Source of the DNA: an uncultured Oscillibacter sp.
Lineage (GTDB): Bacteria > Bacillota > Clostridia > Oscillospirales > Oscillospiraceae
NCBI GenBank assembly: GCA_947365245.1
Contig: CANAWG010000012.1
Location: 35,111-99,110, forward strand
DNA length: 64,000 nucleotides
Reading direction: 5' to 3'
Position 1 is the stretch's first letter; each line of letters begins with the position of its first letter. The notes beneath the pieces were generated by a model, which saw only the letters and a program-made list of their open reading frames with translations, made no database searches and was not told where the DNA came from. Shown here one piece after another: positions 22,844-31,567 of this stretch. The position numbers and the translations under genes are program-made.

Positions 22844-24024
22844 GCGGGGACCTCCCGGCAGGCCTCTGTCCCGCCGCGGTGGGCGATCTGCTCTTCGTAG
22901 ACGGCCTCCATCCGCTCCGCGAAGCGCTGGGCGGAGAACTCCTCCGCCGAGGCCCGGGCAGAGCGGGCCAGACGCTCCCGGCGGTGGGGCTGGGCCAGGA
23001 AATCCGCCAGCTTCGATTGGAAGTCCGCCTCGTCCCGGTACTGCCAGCCGTTCTCCCCGTTTCGAAGAATGCCGGTGAGGCAGGGGTCCGCCCGGCACAG
23101 GGCGGGGACGCCGGCGGCCAGGGCCTCGATGTAGGTCAGCCCCTGGGTCTCGCTGGTGGAAGCGCTGACGAACAAATCCCCCAGCTGATACCAGTCCGCC
23201 ACCTGCTCCGGGGGAACCATCCCGGCGAAGACCACGTCCGGCGCCGTTAAACCCAGGGCGGCGGCCTGGCGCGTAAGCCGGGGCCGGTCGGGGCCGTCCC
23301 CCACGATCAAAAGCGTGACGGCGGCGTCCCCCAGGGCGGCCCGGCAGCACAGCAACTCGTCGATGTTCTTCTCCTCCGCAAGACGCCCCACAAAGACCAG
23401 AATGGTCCGCTCCGCCGGAATGTCCAGACTGGCCCGCAGCACCGCGGAGCGCCAGGGGTCCGCCTCGCGGCGGAATGGAGCCAGGTCGATGCCGGAGGGC
23501 ACCACAAACACCGGGCAGCTGACGCCGTAGTTTTGCAGCAGCAGCCGCACCTTGCCGGTGGGGGCGATCATGCAGTCCGTCCGGGCCGCCACCCACCGGG
23601 AGAACACCGCCGCCGCCTGCCGCCCAAACCGGACGCTGGGGGAGAAATAGTGGGTGTAGTCCTCGTACACCGTGTGGTAGGTGTGGACCAGGGGGATGTT
23701 CCGCTCCTCCGCGATGCGCCGGGCCAGGAAGAAAGTGGAGAACTCGCACTGGGAGTGGACCACGTCCGGTCCCCAGTCCACCAGCCGGCGCACCCACTTC
23801 CCCGCCAGGGCCGTCCGCAGCCGGGCCCCGGGGTACACCAGCCCCGCGGCGATGGAGCCCAGGTACGTCACGTCGTCCTTTTCCCAGGAACGGCGGCTCT
23901 GGGACAGCGTCAGCACCCGGACCTCGTGGCCCCGCCGCTCCAGCTCCCGGCGGAGATTTTTCACCGACGTGACCACCCCGTTGACAGCGGGGGCGTACCA
24001 GTCGGAGGTGATGAGAATTTTCAT
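22840..24024 (-). CDS. GT4 glycosyltransferase, diacylglycerol 3-glucosyltransferase type (LafA-like)
   Basis: 394 residues, GT-B fold. Hallmarks are the start MKILITSDWYAPAVNGVVTSVKNL, HTYHTVYEDYTHYF, FVVPSGIDLAPF, LVFVGRLAEEKNIDELL and the donor motif SASTSETQGLTYIEALAAGVPAL. These match enzymes that add the first glucose to diacylglycerol, making the membrane anchor of lipoteichoic-acid-like polymers and glycolipids. First gene of an operon with the VTT protein. Transcribed from a strong promoter covered by a long inverted repeat, so expression is probably controlled by a GntR-type repressor encoded elsewhere. Confidence 0.85.
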   Translation of the reverse strand: MKILITSDWYAPAVNGVVTSVKNLRRELERRGHEVRVLTLSQSRRSWEKDDVTYLGSIAAGLVYPGARLRTALAGKWVRRLVDWGPDVVHSQCEFSTFFLARRIAEERNIPLVHTYHTVYEDYTHYFSPSVRFGRQAAAVFSRWVAARTDCMIAPTGKVRLLLQNYGVSCPVFVVPSGIDLAPFRREADPWRSAVLRASLDIPAERTILVFVGRLAEEKNIDELLCCRAALGDAAVTLLIVGDGPDRPRLTRQAAALGLTAPDVVFAGMVPPEQVADWYQLGDLFVSASTSETQGLTYIEALAAGVPALCRADPCLTGILRNGENGWQYRDEADFQSKLADFLAQPHRRERLARSARASAEEFSAQRFAERMEAVYEEQIAHRGGTEACREVPA

Positions 24025-24119
24025 GCAGGTTTCCTCTTTTCATGTCGTGCTATCCCACCATACGAAACAGCGGGACGATTTTCTTCAAATGGAGAAGATT
24101 TTATGTCGCCCTTGTATTA

Positions 24120-24159
24120 CTGTACTAGTGTATTAGATATAATAATACAGTTAGTACAG
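24120..24159. promoter_or_regulatory. 40-bp operator, GntR/YtrA-like
   Basis: Outer arms CTGTACTA / TAGTACAG and inner arms TGTATTA / TAATACA make a two-level inverted repeat over the -10 and spacer of the glycolipid promoter. No regulator gene is adjacent. Confidence 0.6.
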
Positions 24160-24167
24160 CTTGTCAA
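24139..24167 (-). promoter_or_regulatory. Sigma-A promoter of the glycolipid operon
   Basis: Minus strand TTGACA (24167-24162), exact 17-bp spacer, TATTAT (24144-24139). Confidence 0.8.
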
Positions 24168-24206
24168 GGGGCTGCGGAAATTTTCCCTGAGGCAGAGGGG
24201 GAAAAC

Positions 24207-24240
24207 GCGGCCCCGGCGGTCCGTAAACCGTCGGGGCCGC
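24207..24240 (-). terminator. Terminator of the bce operon
   Basis: 14-bp stem with one mismatch (GCGGCCCCGGCGGT arm) right after bceB, followed by TTTT on the minus strand. Confidence 0.8.
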
Positions 24241-24245
24241 GGAGA

Positions 24246-26282
24246 TCAGGGCTCCGTCCCGCCGCCCACAATCCGGTCATAGGCGGCGGCGGTAAGGCCG
24301 TAGACCAAAGCGTAGATGGCGCAGAAAGCCAGCATCGTTCCCACCGCGCAGAGGGCGAACAGGCGCACGTTGTAGAGGTTGAAGAGCTCCAGCATCCTCG
24401 AGAGCATGGGAAAGGCCGCCGCCACGTGGACCGCCGCCGTCCCCAGGGGCAGGAAGAACACCAGCAGGATCTGGCTGTGGATGGAGGCGCGGACCTCCCC
24501 CTCCGTCATGCCCACCTGGCGGCATATCTGATAGCGCCGCCGGTCCTCGTAGCCCTCCGAGATCTGCTTATAGTAGATGATGAGGACGGTGGTCATCAAA
24601 AAGAGGATGCCCAGGAACACCCCCAGGAAGAGGAAGCCGCCGTACATGGCGTAGTACTCCACGGCCTGGTCCTGTTTGCTGATCCAGCCGATGCCGCCCT
24701 CCCGCTGGCTCAGGCGGTACACCAGGTCCTCGGTCCGCGCCAGCTTTTCCGCGTCGTCCTCCCCGAACAGGTTCATCTGTATGCGGAACTGGCGGGCGGA
24801 GCGGTCCGGATCCAGGGCCATGAGCCTCTCCGCCGTCTCCCGGCTGTCCACCACCAAAAACAGCTCCGCCTCCTCGCTGCCCAGCAAATTCGTGGCGGCG
24901 TGGCGGATGGTCTCCGTGATCTCATCCTGGACACGAAGGGCGTATCCCTCCCGGTCAAGGGGGGTCTCCACAAAGTCGTCCGAGTACTCGTCGTTAAAGC
25001 GGGCGATGCGGAAATCCCCGGGGAAGTCCCCCAGACCCACAGCGTGGACCAGCACCTCCTCCGGCGCCAGGCTGACGGCCCGGCCCGTCAATCGGGCGTA
25101 GTCCTCCGCCGTCACAATCTCCACCAGCGTCCGCCGGCTGTTGGGGCTCAGGTTCATGGAAAGCACCCCGTTGCGCCAGCCGCAGTACACCCAGTAGCGG
25201 TTGTAGTACCGGAGGTCCGTTATCTCCGCCGCGGCGGAGGCCGCCTGCCGCACCTCCTCCAGGCAGGCCATGGAATCCCCGCTCTGGCGGTCCAGGTCCT
25301 GAACAAACTCGATGTCGTAGGGGAACATCTCGTCCAGCGCCCGGTCCAGGCCGATGTACAGGCAGATGGTGGTGGACACCGTCACCAGCACCATGGTGGA
25401 GAGGATGCAGATGTTGGCCAGACCCACGGCGTTCTGTTTCATGCGGTAGAGCAGGCCGGAGACGGCGGTGAAGTGGCGCGTCTGATAGTAAAAGCTCTTG
25501 TTGGCCCGCAGCCGCTTCAGCGCCGCGATGGACCCGGCGGTGAACAGGCAGTAGGTGCCGATCATCACCAGCGCCGCCGCCAGGATGAAGAAGACCATGG
25601 CCTCCACCGGGTCTTTCACCGTGAAGGAGAGGCCGTAGCCCCCCAGCAGCGTCACAAGGCCGGCGAGCACCAGCAGCCACTTGGTCCGGGGCTCCCGCTC
25701 CCCGGCGTGCTCACTGTGGAGCAGCTCCACCGGCCTGGAGCGGTACAGCTGAAAGAGGTTTCGCACCAGCGTCAGGGCCATCAGCGCGGTGAAGAGCACG
25801 GCGGTCTGGCAAAGCCCCGGCAGGCTGACGGAAAAGCCGAACAGCACCGGCAGACGGGACATCCTGAGGACCACCAGCAGCATCAGCTTGGACAGGAGGA
25901 CGCCCGCCAGAAGTCCTCCGGCGATGACCGCGGCGGCGCAGAGCGCCGTCTCCCAGCACATCACCAGGGCGATGTGCCGCTTCTCAAGCCCTAAGATATT
26001 GTAGAGCCCCAGCTCCCTCTGCCGCCGCTTCATGACGAAGCTGTTGGCGTACAGCAATATCACGGCGGCGAAGAGGGCCACCACCACGCAGCCCACGTCG
26101 CTGAGGGCCTGGAGGTACATGGCCCCCCGGACGGTCTTCAGCGTCTCGTGGCCGGAGAGGAAGCGGAGGATGTAGTACATGGCCGCCACGCCCCCGCAGG
26201 AGAGGAGGTAGGGGCCGTAGTACCGCCCGTTCCGCGCCAGGTTCACCAGGGCCAGCCGGGGGAAGAAACCGGATCTACGCAT
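24246..26282 (-). CDS. BceB-type ABC transporter permease
   Basis: 678 residues with about ten membrane helices in the FtsX-type arrangement and a large extracellular domain (about 315-540) between helices 7 and 8, the mark of Bce-type peptide antibiotic modules. That domain senses and shields the target of peptides such as bacitracin. The N-terminus LALVNLARNGRYYGPYLLSC is typical. The start overlaps the bceA stop; ATG 26282 is chosen, with GTG 26291 possible. Works with the ATPase upstream and signals to the histidine kinase of the same locus. Confidence 0.88.
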   Translation of the reverse strand: MRRSGFFPRLALVNLARNGRYYGPYLLSCGGVAAMYYILRFLSGHETLKTVRGAMYLQALSDVGCVVVALFAAVILLYANSFVMKRRQRELGLYNILGLEKRHIALVMCWETALCAAAVIAGGLLAGVLLSKLMLLVVLRMSRLPVLFGFSVSLPGLCQTAVLFTALMALTLVRNLFQLYRSRPVELLHSEHAGEREPRTKWLLVLAGLVTLLGGYGLSFTVKDPVEAMVFFILAAALVMIGTYCLFTAGSIAALKRLRANKSFYYQTRHFTAVSGLLYRMKQNAVGLANICILSTMVLVTVSTTICLYIGLDRALDEMFPYDIEFVQDLDRQSGDSMACLEEVRQAASAAAEITDLRYYNRYWVYCGWRNGVLSMNLSPNSRRTLVEIVTAEDYARLTGRAVSLAPEEVLVHAVGLGDFPGDFRIARFNDEYSDDFVETPLDREGYALRVQDEITETIRHAATNLLGSEEAELFLVVDSRETAERLMALDPDRSARQFRIQMNLFGEDDAEKLARTEDLVYRLSQREGGIGWISKQDQAVEYYAMYGGFLFLGVFLGILFLMTTVLIIYYKQISEGYEDRRRYQICRQVGMTEGEVRASIHSQILLVFFLPLGTAAVHVAAAFPMLSRMLELFNLYNVRLFALCAVGTMLAFCAIYALVYGLTAAAYDRIVGGGTEP

Positions 26283-27042
26283 GGGGCTCACCGCCTTGCG
26301 AGAGCACCGTCAGCGTGTCGGAGATGCGGCGGAACTGGGTCTCCCGGGTCTCCCCTCCCCGGTAGAGCTGGTGGTAGACCTGGCCGTCCCGCAGGAAGAG
26401 CACCCGTCCGGCGTGGCTGGCGGCCTTGACGGAGTGGGTCACCATCAGGATGGTCTGGCCCTCCCGGTTGATCTCCCCGAAGAGCTCCAGCAGGCTGTCG
26501 GAGGACCGGGAGTCCAGCGCGCCGGTGGGCTCGTCCGCCAGCACGATCTGGGGATCGGTGATGAGGGCCCGGGCCGCGGCGCAGCGCTGCTTCTGCCCGC
26601 CGGAGACCTCGTAGGGGTACTTCTCCAGGATGTCCGAGATGCCGAGTTTTTTTGCCAGGGGCTGGAGCTTGCGGTCCATGGAGGCGTAGTCCCTCCCCGC
26701 CAGCACCAGGGGGAGGAAGATGTTGTCCCGCAGGGAGAACGTGTCCAGCAGGTTGAAGTCCTGAAACACAAAGCCCAGGTTAGACCGGCGGAATGCCGCC
26801 AGGTCCCGCTCCCGGATGTGGGAGAGGGCCTTGCCGTTCAGGTACACCTCCCCGGCGGTGGGGCGGTCCAGGGCCGCCAGGATGTTTAAGAGGGTGGTCT
26901 TGCCGGAGCCGGACTCGCCCATGATGGCCACATACTCCCCCGCTTCCACGGAGAAGCTGACGCTGCGCAGCGCCTCCACCTGGCTGCCGCCGAAGCGGGT
27001 GGTGTAGACCTTTTGCAAATGCTGTACTTCCAGTAATGGCAC
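26275..27042 (-). CDS. BceA-type ABC transporter ATPase
   Basis: 255 residues of the lipoprotein/peptide-exporter (LolD/BceA) ATPase group. Walker A GESGSGKT near residue 41, Q-loop FVFQDFNLL, signature VSGGQKQRCAAARAL near 145, Walker B IVLADEPTGALD, switch histidine in MVTHS. Its gene ends inside bceB. It powers the permease in removing peptide antibiotics from their lipid targets. It lies 191 bp downstream of bceS, with its own promoter and operator. Confidence 0.93.
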   Translation of the reverse strand: MPLLEVQHLQKVYTTRFGGSQVEALRSVSFSVEAGEYVAIMGESGSGKTTLLNILAALDRPTAGEVYLNGKALSHIRERDLAAFRRSNLGFVFQDFNLLDTFSLRDNIFLPLVLAGRDYASMDRKLQPLAKKLGISDILEKYPYEVSGGQKQRCAAARALITDPQIVLADEPTGALDSRSSDSLLELFGEINREGQTILMVTHSVKAASHAGRVLFLRDGQVYHQLYRGGETRETQFRRISDTLTVLSQGGEPHA

Positions 27043-27075
27043 GGAAACGACCTCCTTGGGTTGGATTCTGTCCCC

Positions 27076-27150
27076 AGTATACCAGCGGCGCCGGGCTGGC
27101 AGCCATCGATTTGGCTTACAGTCCGGCGCGGTTTCTTACAGTTTTGTAAG
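27076..27150 (-). promoter_or_regulatory. bceAB promoter with candidate response-regulator operator
   Basis: A good -10 (TATACT, 27081-27076) has no recognisable -35. Just upstream of the -35 position lies a palindrome, CTTACAGTTTTGTAAG (27135-27150), and a third half site CTTACA at 27115-27120. This is the layout of an activator-dependent promoter, suited to the OmpR-type regulator of this locus. Confidence 0.6.
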
Positions 27151-27233
27151 GTTGGGGGGTGTCCGGCCCCGAGGCGGGCAACTCCCGTCCCGCCGCCACA
27201 GGCGCAAGCCGTCTCCGACGGCCGGCGGGCCCC

Positions 27234-28217
27234 TCACTCCACCACCCGCTGGCCCCGGCTCAGATCCAGCCGCACCAATGTCCCCTGGCCGGGGCGGGAG
27301 GTGACGGCGATGCCGTGGCCCAGCCGCTCGCACACCTGCCTGCTCAGGTACAGCCCGATGCCGGTGGACTTCCGCTCCGTCCGGCCGTTGTAGCCGGTGA
27401 AGCCCTTTTCAAAGACCCGGGGCAGGTCCTCGGGGCGGATGCCGATGCCGCTGTCGGCGATGACCACCGTGTCCCCGTCGCCGTAGACGCGGATGGCGCC
27501 GCCCTCCGGCGTGTACTTCAGCGCGTTGGAGAGCACCTGCTCCACCACGAAGCCCAGCCACTTGCCGTCCGTCAGCACGGTCTTTCCGGTCTCCTGAAAA
27601 TCCAGGCTGATCTTTTTCAGGATGAACATCTTGGCCAGCTTCCGCACGGCCCCCCGGAGAACATTGTCCAGGCCGCAGTCCTGGAGAACGTAGTCCGTGG
27701 AAGCGCTGTCCAGCCGCAGGTAGGACAGGACCATCTCCACATACTGTTCGATCTTCAAAAGCTCCACCTCCAGCGGGGCGCTGTCCGGCCTCTCCTGGAG
27801 CAGCAGGCCCAGGGCGGCGATGGGGGTCTTGATCTGATGGGCCCAGAAGGTGTAGTAGTCCGTCATGTCCCGCAGGCGGTTTTCACTCTCCGCCGACAGC
27901 TGCGCCCGGTGGCTGCACAGGGCCCGGACCAGGGCCTGGTAGTCCTCCTCCAGGAGGCCCCGGGGCGTCGGCAGGGGCAGCGCCTTCTCCCGGGCCCGGT
28001 GCAGCAGCAGCCGCAGCTCCCGGTGGCGGGCGCGGAAGCGGCCGTACCCCAGGGCGAAGAGGGCCAGCCCCAGGGCCAGGCACAGCGCGGCGGCGTAGGC
28101 CAGCGCCTCCGGCGGCAGGCCGTACAGGAAGAACACCGCCGCGAAGACGGCGAAGAAGCCCAGCAGCAAAAGCAGCAGCTTGTACTGCCGCCGCAGGTAC
28201 GCTCTCAGCAGGCTCAT
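27234..28217 (-). CDS. BceS-type intramembrane-sensing histidine kinase
   Basis: 327 residues. Two membrane helices within the first 60 residues with almost no external loop (the intramembrane-sensing layout), then DHp with FWAHQIKTPIAAL (phospho-His) and HATPase boxes (N box VEQVLSNALKYTPEGG, G1 IADSGIGIRPEDLPRVFEKGF, G2 STGIGLYLS). Such kinases take their signal from the BceAB transporter rather than sensing the peptide directly. ATG 28217 overlaps the stop of the response-regulator gene as ATGA. Confidence 0.9.
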   Translation of the reverse strand: MSLLRAYLRRQYKLLLLLLGFFAVFAAVFFLYGLPPEALAYAAALCLALGLALFALGYGRFRARHRELRLLLHRAREKALPLPTPRGLLEEDYQALVRALCSHRAQLSAESENRLRDMTDYYTFWAHQIKTPIAALGLLLQERPDSAPLEVELLKIEQYVEMVLSYLRLDSASTDYVLQDCGLDNVLRGAVRKLAKMFILKKISLDFQETGKTVLTDGKWLGFVVEQVLSNALKYTPEGGAIRVYGDGDTVVIADSGIGIRPEDLPRVFEKGFTGYNGRTERKSTGIGLYLSRQVCERLGHGIAVTSRPGQGTLVRLDLSRGQRVVE

Positions 28218-28894
28218 AGGCGCTCCTCCACCAGGTAGCCCACCCCCCGGCAGGTGCGGATGAAGTCCCGGAGGCCCGCGGCCTCCAGCTTTTTGCGCAG
28301 GCGGTTCACGTTGACGGAGAGGGTGTTCTCGTCCACGAAGCTGTCGGACTCCCACAGCGCCGTCATGATGGCCTCCCGGCCGACGATCTCCCCCTTGTGC
28401 TCCAGCAGGAGCTGGAGGATCCTGTGCTCGTTTCGGGTCAGCTCCACCCGCCGCCCCGCCGCCGTCAGCGTGCCCTGGTCCAGATTCAGCACCGCGCCGC
28501 CACAGGAGAGGAGCCGGGCCGGGGGGCCGAAGTCGTAGGCCCGCCGCAGGGCCGCCTGGACCTTGGCGGAGAGGACCTGGAGGTCAAAGGGCTTGGGCAG
28601 CAGGTCATCCCCGCCCATCTGCATGGCGGTGACCACGCTCACATTGTCCGAGGCGGAGGAGACGAAGATGATGGGCACCCTGGAGACCCGGCGGATCTCC
28701 GCGCACCAGTGGTAGCCGTTGAAAAAGGGCAGGGAGATGTCCAGCAGCACCAGCTGGGGGTCAAAGGCGGCGAACTCCGAGAGCACGCTGTCGAACCGCT
28801 CCGCCCGGGCCACCTGGTAGCCCCAGCCCTCCAGGTGATGCTGCATGGCCCCGGCGATGACGGGGTCGTCCTCCACGATGAAGATCCGGTACAT
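28214..28894 (-). CDS. BceR-type OmpR-family response regulator
   Basis: 226 residues: receiver (VEDDP acidic residues at 8-10, phosphoacceptor in LVLLDISLPFFNG near D53, Lys in LPKPFDL) and winged-helix output domain (about 130-226, with ENTLSVNVNRLRKKLEAAG and RTCRGVGYLVEERL). First gene of the bceRS pair, directly upstream of bceAB, whose promoter carries a fitting operator. Confidence 0.93.
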   Translation of the reverse strand: MYRIFIVEDDPVIAGAMQHHLEGWGYQVARAERFDSVLSEFAAFDPQLVLLDISLPFFNGYHWCAEIRRVSRVPIIFVSSASDNVSVVTAMQMGGDDLLPKPFDLQVLSAKVQAALRRAYDFGPPARLLSCGGAVLNLDQGTLTAAGRRVELTRNEHRILQLLLEHKGEIVGREAIMTALWESDSFVDENTLSVNVNRLRKKLEAAGLRDFIRTCRGVGYLVEERL

Positions 28895-28953
28895 GGTCCT
28901 CCGCCTCCCGAAATAAACTTGCTTTGGAGCATACCACCGCCCGGGGGAAAAGT

Positions 28954-28989
28954 CAACGGGGAGGCCCGGAGTATGGGGCCTCCCCGTTG
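28954..28989 (-). terminator. Terminator of the second ECF operon
   Basis: 14-bp stem CAACGGGGAGGCCC / GGGCCTCCCCGTTG followed on the minus strand by ACTTTT. Confidence 0.85.
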
Positions 28990-29002
28990 GGATAAGCGCT
29001 GT

Positions 29003-30169
29003 TCAGTTCACATCCTCACCGGAGACATTGTAGGAGTAGTCCGTGCCGTTTTCCAGCAGGACCATTGCGATGGTGCCGTTCCGGAGTCCCTCCAGCCACG
29101 GGCCGTACTCCTCTTTCCACCGCGCGTAGTCCTCCGGGGACATGGTGCCCTCGGCATAGTGCTGCTCCATGCGTTCATTTTGCGCGATCAGGCGTTCCGC
29201 GGCCTCCTCCGGCGCATAGGGCGTACCCGCCGCGATCTCCTCCGGGGTGACGGTGTAGGGGGCGTCCTCCGGCTCCTCTCCGCCGGCGGGCCGGATGGTG
29301 ACGTTCACGCCGTCCTCCGTCTTTTGCTCTTCGATCACGTAGTCTCCGTCCTCCACGGGCGTGCGCTCATTGGTCCAGCCCGTGGTGTGCTCCTCCAGGA
29401 AGGCCTCCACCGCCGCCGGGTCCGCCTTGGCACTGTCCAGGGGCAGGGTGAACAGGGCGTGGACGCCGGTGAAGTCGTCGCAGAAATCAATGGTGCCGTC
29501 GTCGTTCACGGTGAAGATGGTGTTGTTGGGCGCGCCGCCCTCATAGAAGGCCATGTACACCGTGCGGTCCGCGAACTTCTCGATGCTCTCGGTGTCCAGC
29601 AGGTAGTAGTAGACACCGTTCTCCGCGGAGCCGCTGGCGAAGGCACCCAGGGTCCAGTTGTTCACCGCGTTGGGATTGCAGCCCGCCGCCAGGGGGGTCA
29701 TGGTATAGTGGAAGAAGTCGAAAGTCTCGTTGTCCAAAGGCTTCCCGTCCAGGCGGCGGACGGACAGCACGGCGTAGGTGCGGGCATTGCCCGGGTCCGG
29801 ATTCATGGTGTCCAGGTCCTTCCCGGAGACCAGCCCCATGAGGGTCACGGCGAAGTCCCCGGTCTCCACGGTCTCGTCGATGACAATGGCGTCCGGGCCC
29901 TCAAAGGCCTCCGCCAGCAGGTCCTGGCCGTGGAGCTCCGCCACCTGGGAGGGCGTCAGCCACACCAGGGCGGCGGACACGGACACCACCAGCAGGGCCA
30001 CGGCGGCGGCAATTGTCACCGCCAGCTTCTTTGTCTTGCTGAATTTCACGATCTTGTTCTCCTTTTCCGATTCACGGGCGCACCGGCGCAGCAGGTCCGC
30101 CGTGCGCTCCTGAAAATCGGCGGAAAAGGGGATCTGGTCAAAGGCTTCCCGATAGGTCTTATGATCCAT
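29003..30169 (-). CDS. Putative membrane anti-sigma factor (DUF4179-like)
   Basis: 388 residues. About 47 cytoplasmic residues (MDHKTYREAFDQIPFSADFQERTADLLRRC...), one membrane helix (about 48-70) and an extracytoplasmic part of about 315 residues with WLTPSQVAELHG directly after the helix. Same plan as the product of 10683-11819 but little residue similarity. ATG 30169 overlaps the ECF sigma stop (TGATG), so the genes are coupled. Anti-sigma function is inferred from topology and gene order. Confidence 0.7.
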   Translation of the reverse strand: MDHKTYREAFDQIPFSADFQERTADLLRRCARESEKENKIVKFSKTKKLAVTIAAAVALLVVSVSAALVWLTPSQVAELHGQDLLAEAFEGPDAIVIDETVETGDFAVTLMGLVSGKDLDTMNPDPGNARTYAVLSVRRLDGKPLDNETFDFFHYTMTPLAAGCNPNAVNNWTLGAFASGSAENGVYYYLLDTESIEKFADRTVYMAFYEGGAPNNTIFTVNDDGTIDFCDDFTGVHALFTLPLDSAKADPAAVEAFLEEHTTGWTNERTPVEDGDYVIEEQKTEDGVNVTIRPAGGEEPEDAPYTVTPEEIAAGTPYAPEEAAERLIAQNERMEQHYAEGTMSPEDYARWKEEYGPWLEGLRNGTIAMVLLENGTDYSYNVSGEDVN

Positions 30170-30645
30170 CACACATCCTCCTTCAGCATCTGCCGCAGCC
30201 GCTCCCGGCCGCGGGCCAGGCGGGTGCCCACCGTGGCGGCGGGCAGGCCCAGCGTCTTTGCGATCTCTTTGATGGAATACCCCTCATAGTAATAGAGGTG
30301 GATGACAGCGCTGTACTTGTCCGGCAGCGCCCGGACGGCGGAGAGGAGGTCGAGGGCGTCCTCCCGGGCTGCCGGCTCCGCCAGCTCCTCCAGGGGGAGG
30401 TTCCGGCGCTCCGCGCCGCGGCGGATGTCGCTGGCACGGTGGAGGGTGGCCCGGATGAGCCATGCTTTCTCGTGCTCAGCGTCCCGGAACACGGGGCGGG
30501 CGGTCAGCAGCTTTAAGAACACCTCCTGCACGGCGTCCTCCGCGTCGGCGGGGGAGTCCAGCCGGCTGGCAGCCAGGTGCAGCAGCATGGAGCTGTACCG
30601 CTCCACGATGCGGGAGATGATTTCATCGGTACCAAATGAAACCAC
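30169..30645 (-). CDS. ECF-type RNA polymerase sigma factor
   Basis: 158 residues. Region 2 with DAEDAVQEVFLKLLTARPVFRDAEHEKAWLIRATLHRASDIRR, region 4 with LPDKYSAVIHLYYYEGYSIKEIAKTLGLPAATVGTRLARGRERLRQML. A GTG at 30645, eight bases after AAAGGAG, is the best start. Paired with the membrane protein downstream. The two ECF sigma/anti-sigma pairs in this window are distinct systems. Confidence 0.88.
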   Translation of the reverse strand: MVSFGTDEIISRIVERYSSMLLHLAASRLDSPADAEDAVQEVFLKLLTARPVFRDAEHEKAWLIRATLHRASDIRRGAERRNLPLEELAEPAAREDALDLLSAVRALPDKYSAVIHLYYYEGYSIKEIAKTLGLPAATVGTRLARGRERLRQMLKEDV

Positions 30646-30883
30646 GCGCTCAACTCCTTTCACCCATAACACGGGCGGTGACCGGGATATTTTTCGGCCG
30701 GCCGGAAATTTTTCCGGGAGGCGCCCGGGACCGCGGTTTTTATGATACCCGGGGCGGCGCCCCAAAGCAAGGGAACACGGTACGAACCGCCGGTTCTGCG
30801 CCGCCCCTTCCCCGCATAATCCTGGAAAAAGCGGAGAGACTGGAACTGCGGATTCTTTTTCATTTAGAGTATGGGAGGCGGCT

Positions 30884-31426
30884 ATGGGGAGACGGCTGTT
30901 TTTCTGGGAGCTGGGGGGCTTTTTATTCACCGGGGCGCTGGGGGCGGCGCTCCACTTCGTCTATGACTGGAGCGGGCGAAATCCCGCGGCGGCGGCTTTC
31001 TCCGCCGTCAACGAATCCACCTGGGAGCATATGAAGCTGCTGTTTGTGCCGGTGTTTTTGTTCTCCGTGGTGCAGGTGTGCGTCATGGGGCGGGACTGCC
31101 CCCACCTGCTGTGGAGCCGGGCCCTCTCCACCCTGGCGGGGCTGGCCCTGATCCCGGTGCTGTTCTACACCTACACCGGCGTGCTGGGCTTCCACGTCAC
31201 CTGGGCGGACATCGCGGTTTTCTACCTGGCGGACGCGGGGCTGTTCGCCCTGGACTGCTTTCTGCTGCGCCGGGGGCGGCGGCAGGGCCTCTGGCGGCAG
31301 CTGGCGGGGCTGGCGGTGCTGTGGGGGCTGATGTTCGTCTTCGTCCTCTGCACCTTCCGCCCGCCCCATATCGCCCTGTGGCGGGACCCGGTGACGGGGC
31401 AGTACGGCATCCAGGCGGAGGCGTGA
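30884..31426 (+). CDS. DUF6512-like membrane protein
   Basis: 180 residues with five to six predicted membrane helices. FVYDWSGRNPAAAAFSAVNESTWEHMKLLFVPVF is a conserved block of a small clostridial membrane family (DUF6512). Function unknown. It stands alone between the divergent ECF sigma gene and a terminator. Confidence 0.65.
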   Translation: MGRRLFFWELGGFLFTGALGAALHFVYDWSGRNPAAAAFSAVNESTWEHMKLLFVPVFLFSVVQVCVMGRDCPHLLWSRALSTLAGLALIPVLFYTYTGVLGFHVTWADIAVFYLADAGLFALDCFLLRRGRRQGLWRQLAGLAVLWGLMFVFVLCTFRPPHIALWRDPVTGQYGIQAEA

Positions 31427-31427
31427 C

Positions 31428-31457
31428 GGGGAGGCGTCCCAGACGGGACGCCTCCCC
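31428..31457. terminator. Terminator after DUF6512 gene
   Basis: 13-bp stem GGGGAGGCGTCCC / GGGACGCCTCCCC with loop AGAC, 1 bp after the stop codon. Confidence 0.8.
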
Positions 31458-31567
31458 TCTTGATGTTTACAGGGAATTTACGGCTGAACCGGAAGCCCGC
31501 CTTGACCCGGCGGAGATTCCGCTGTATAATGTTGCCATTCAAAAATCAGACGGAAGGAGGGGCGCGG

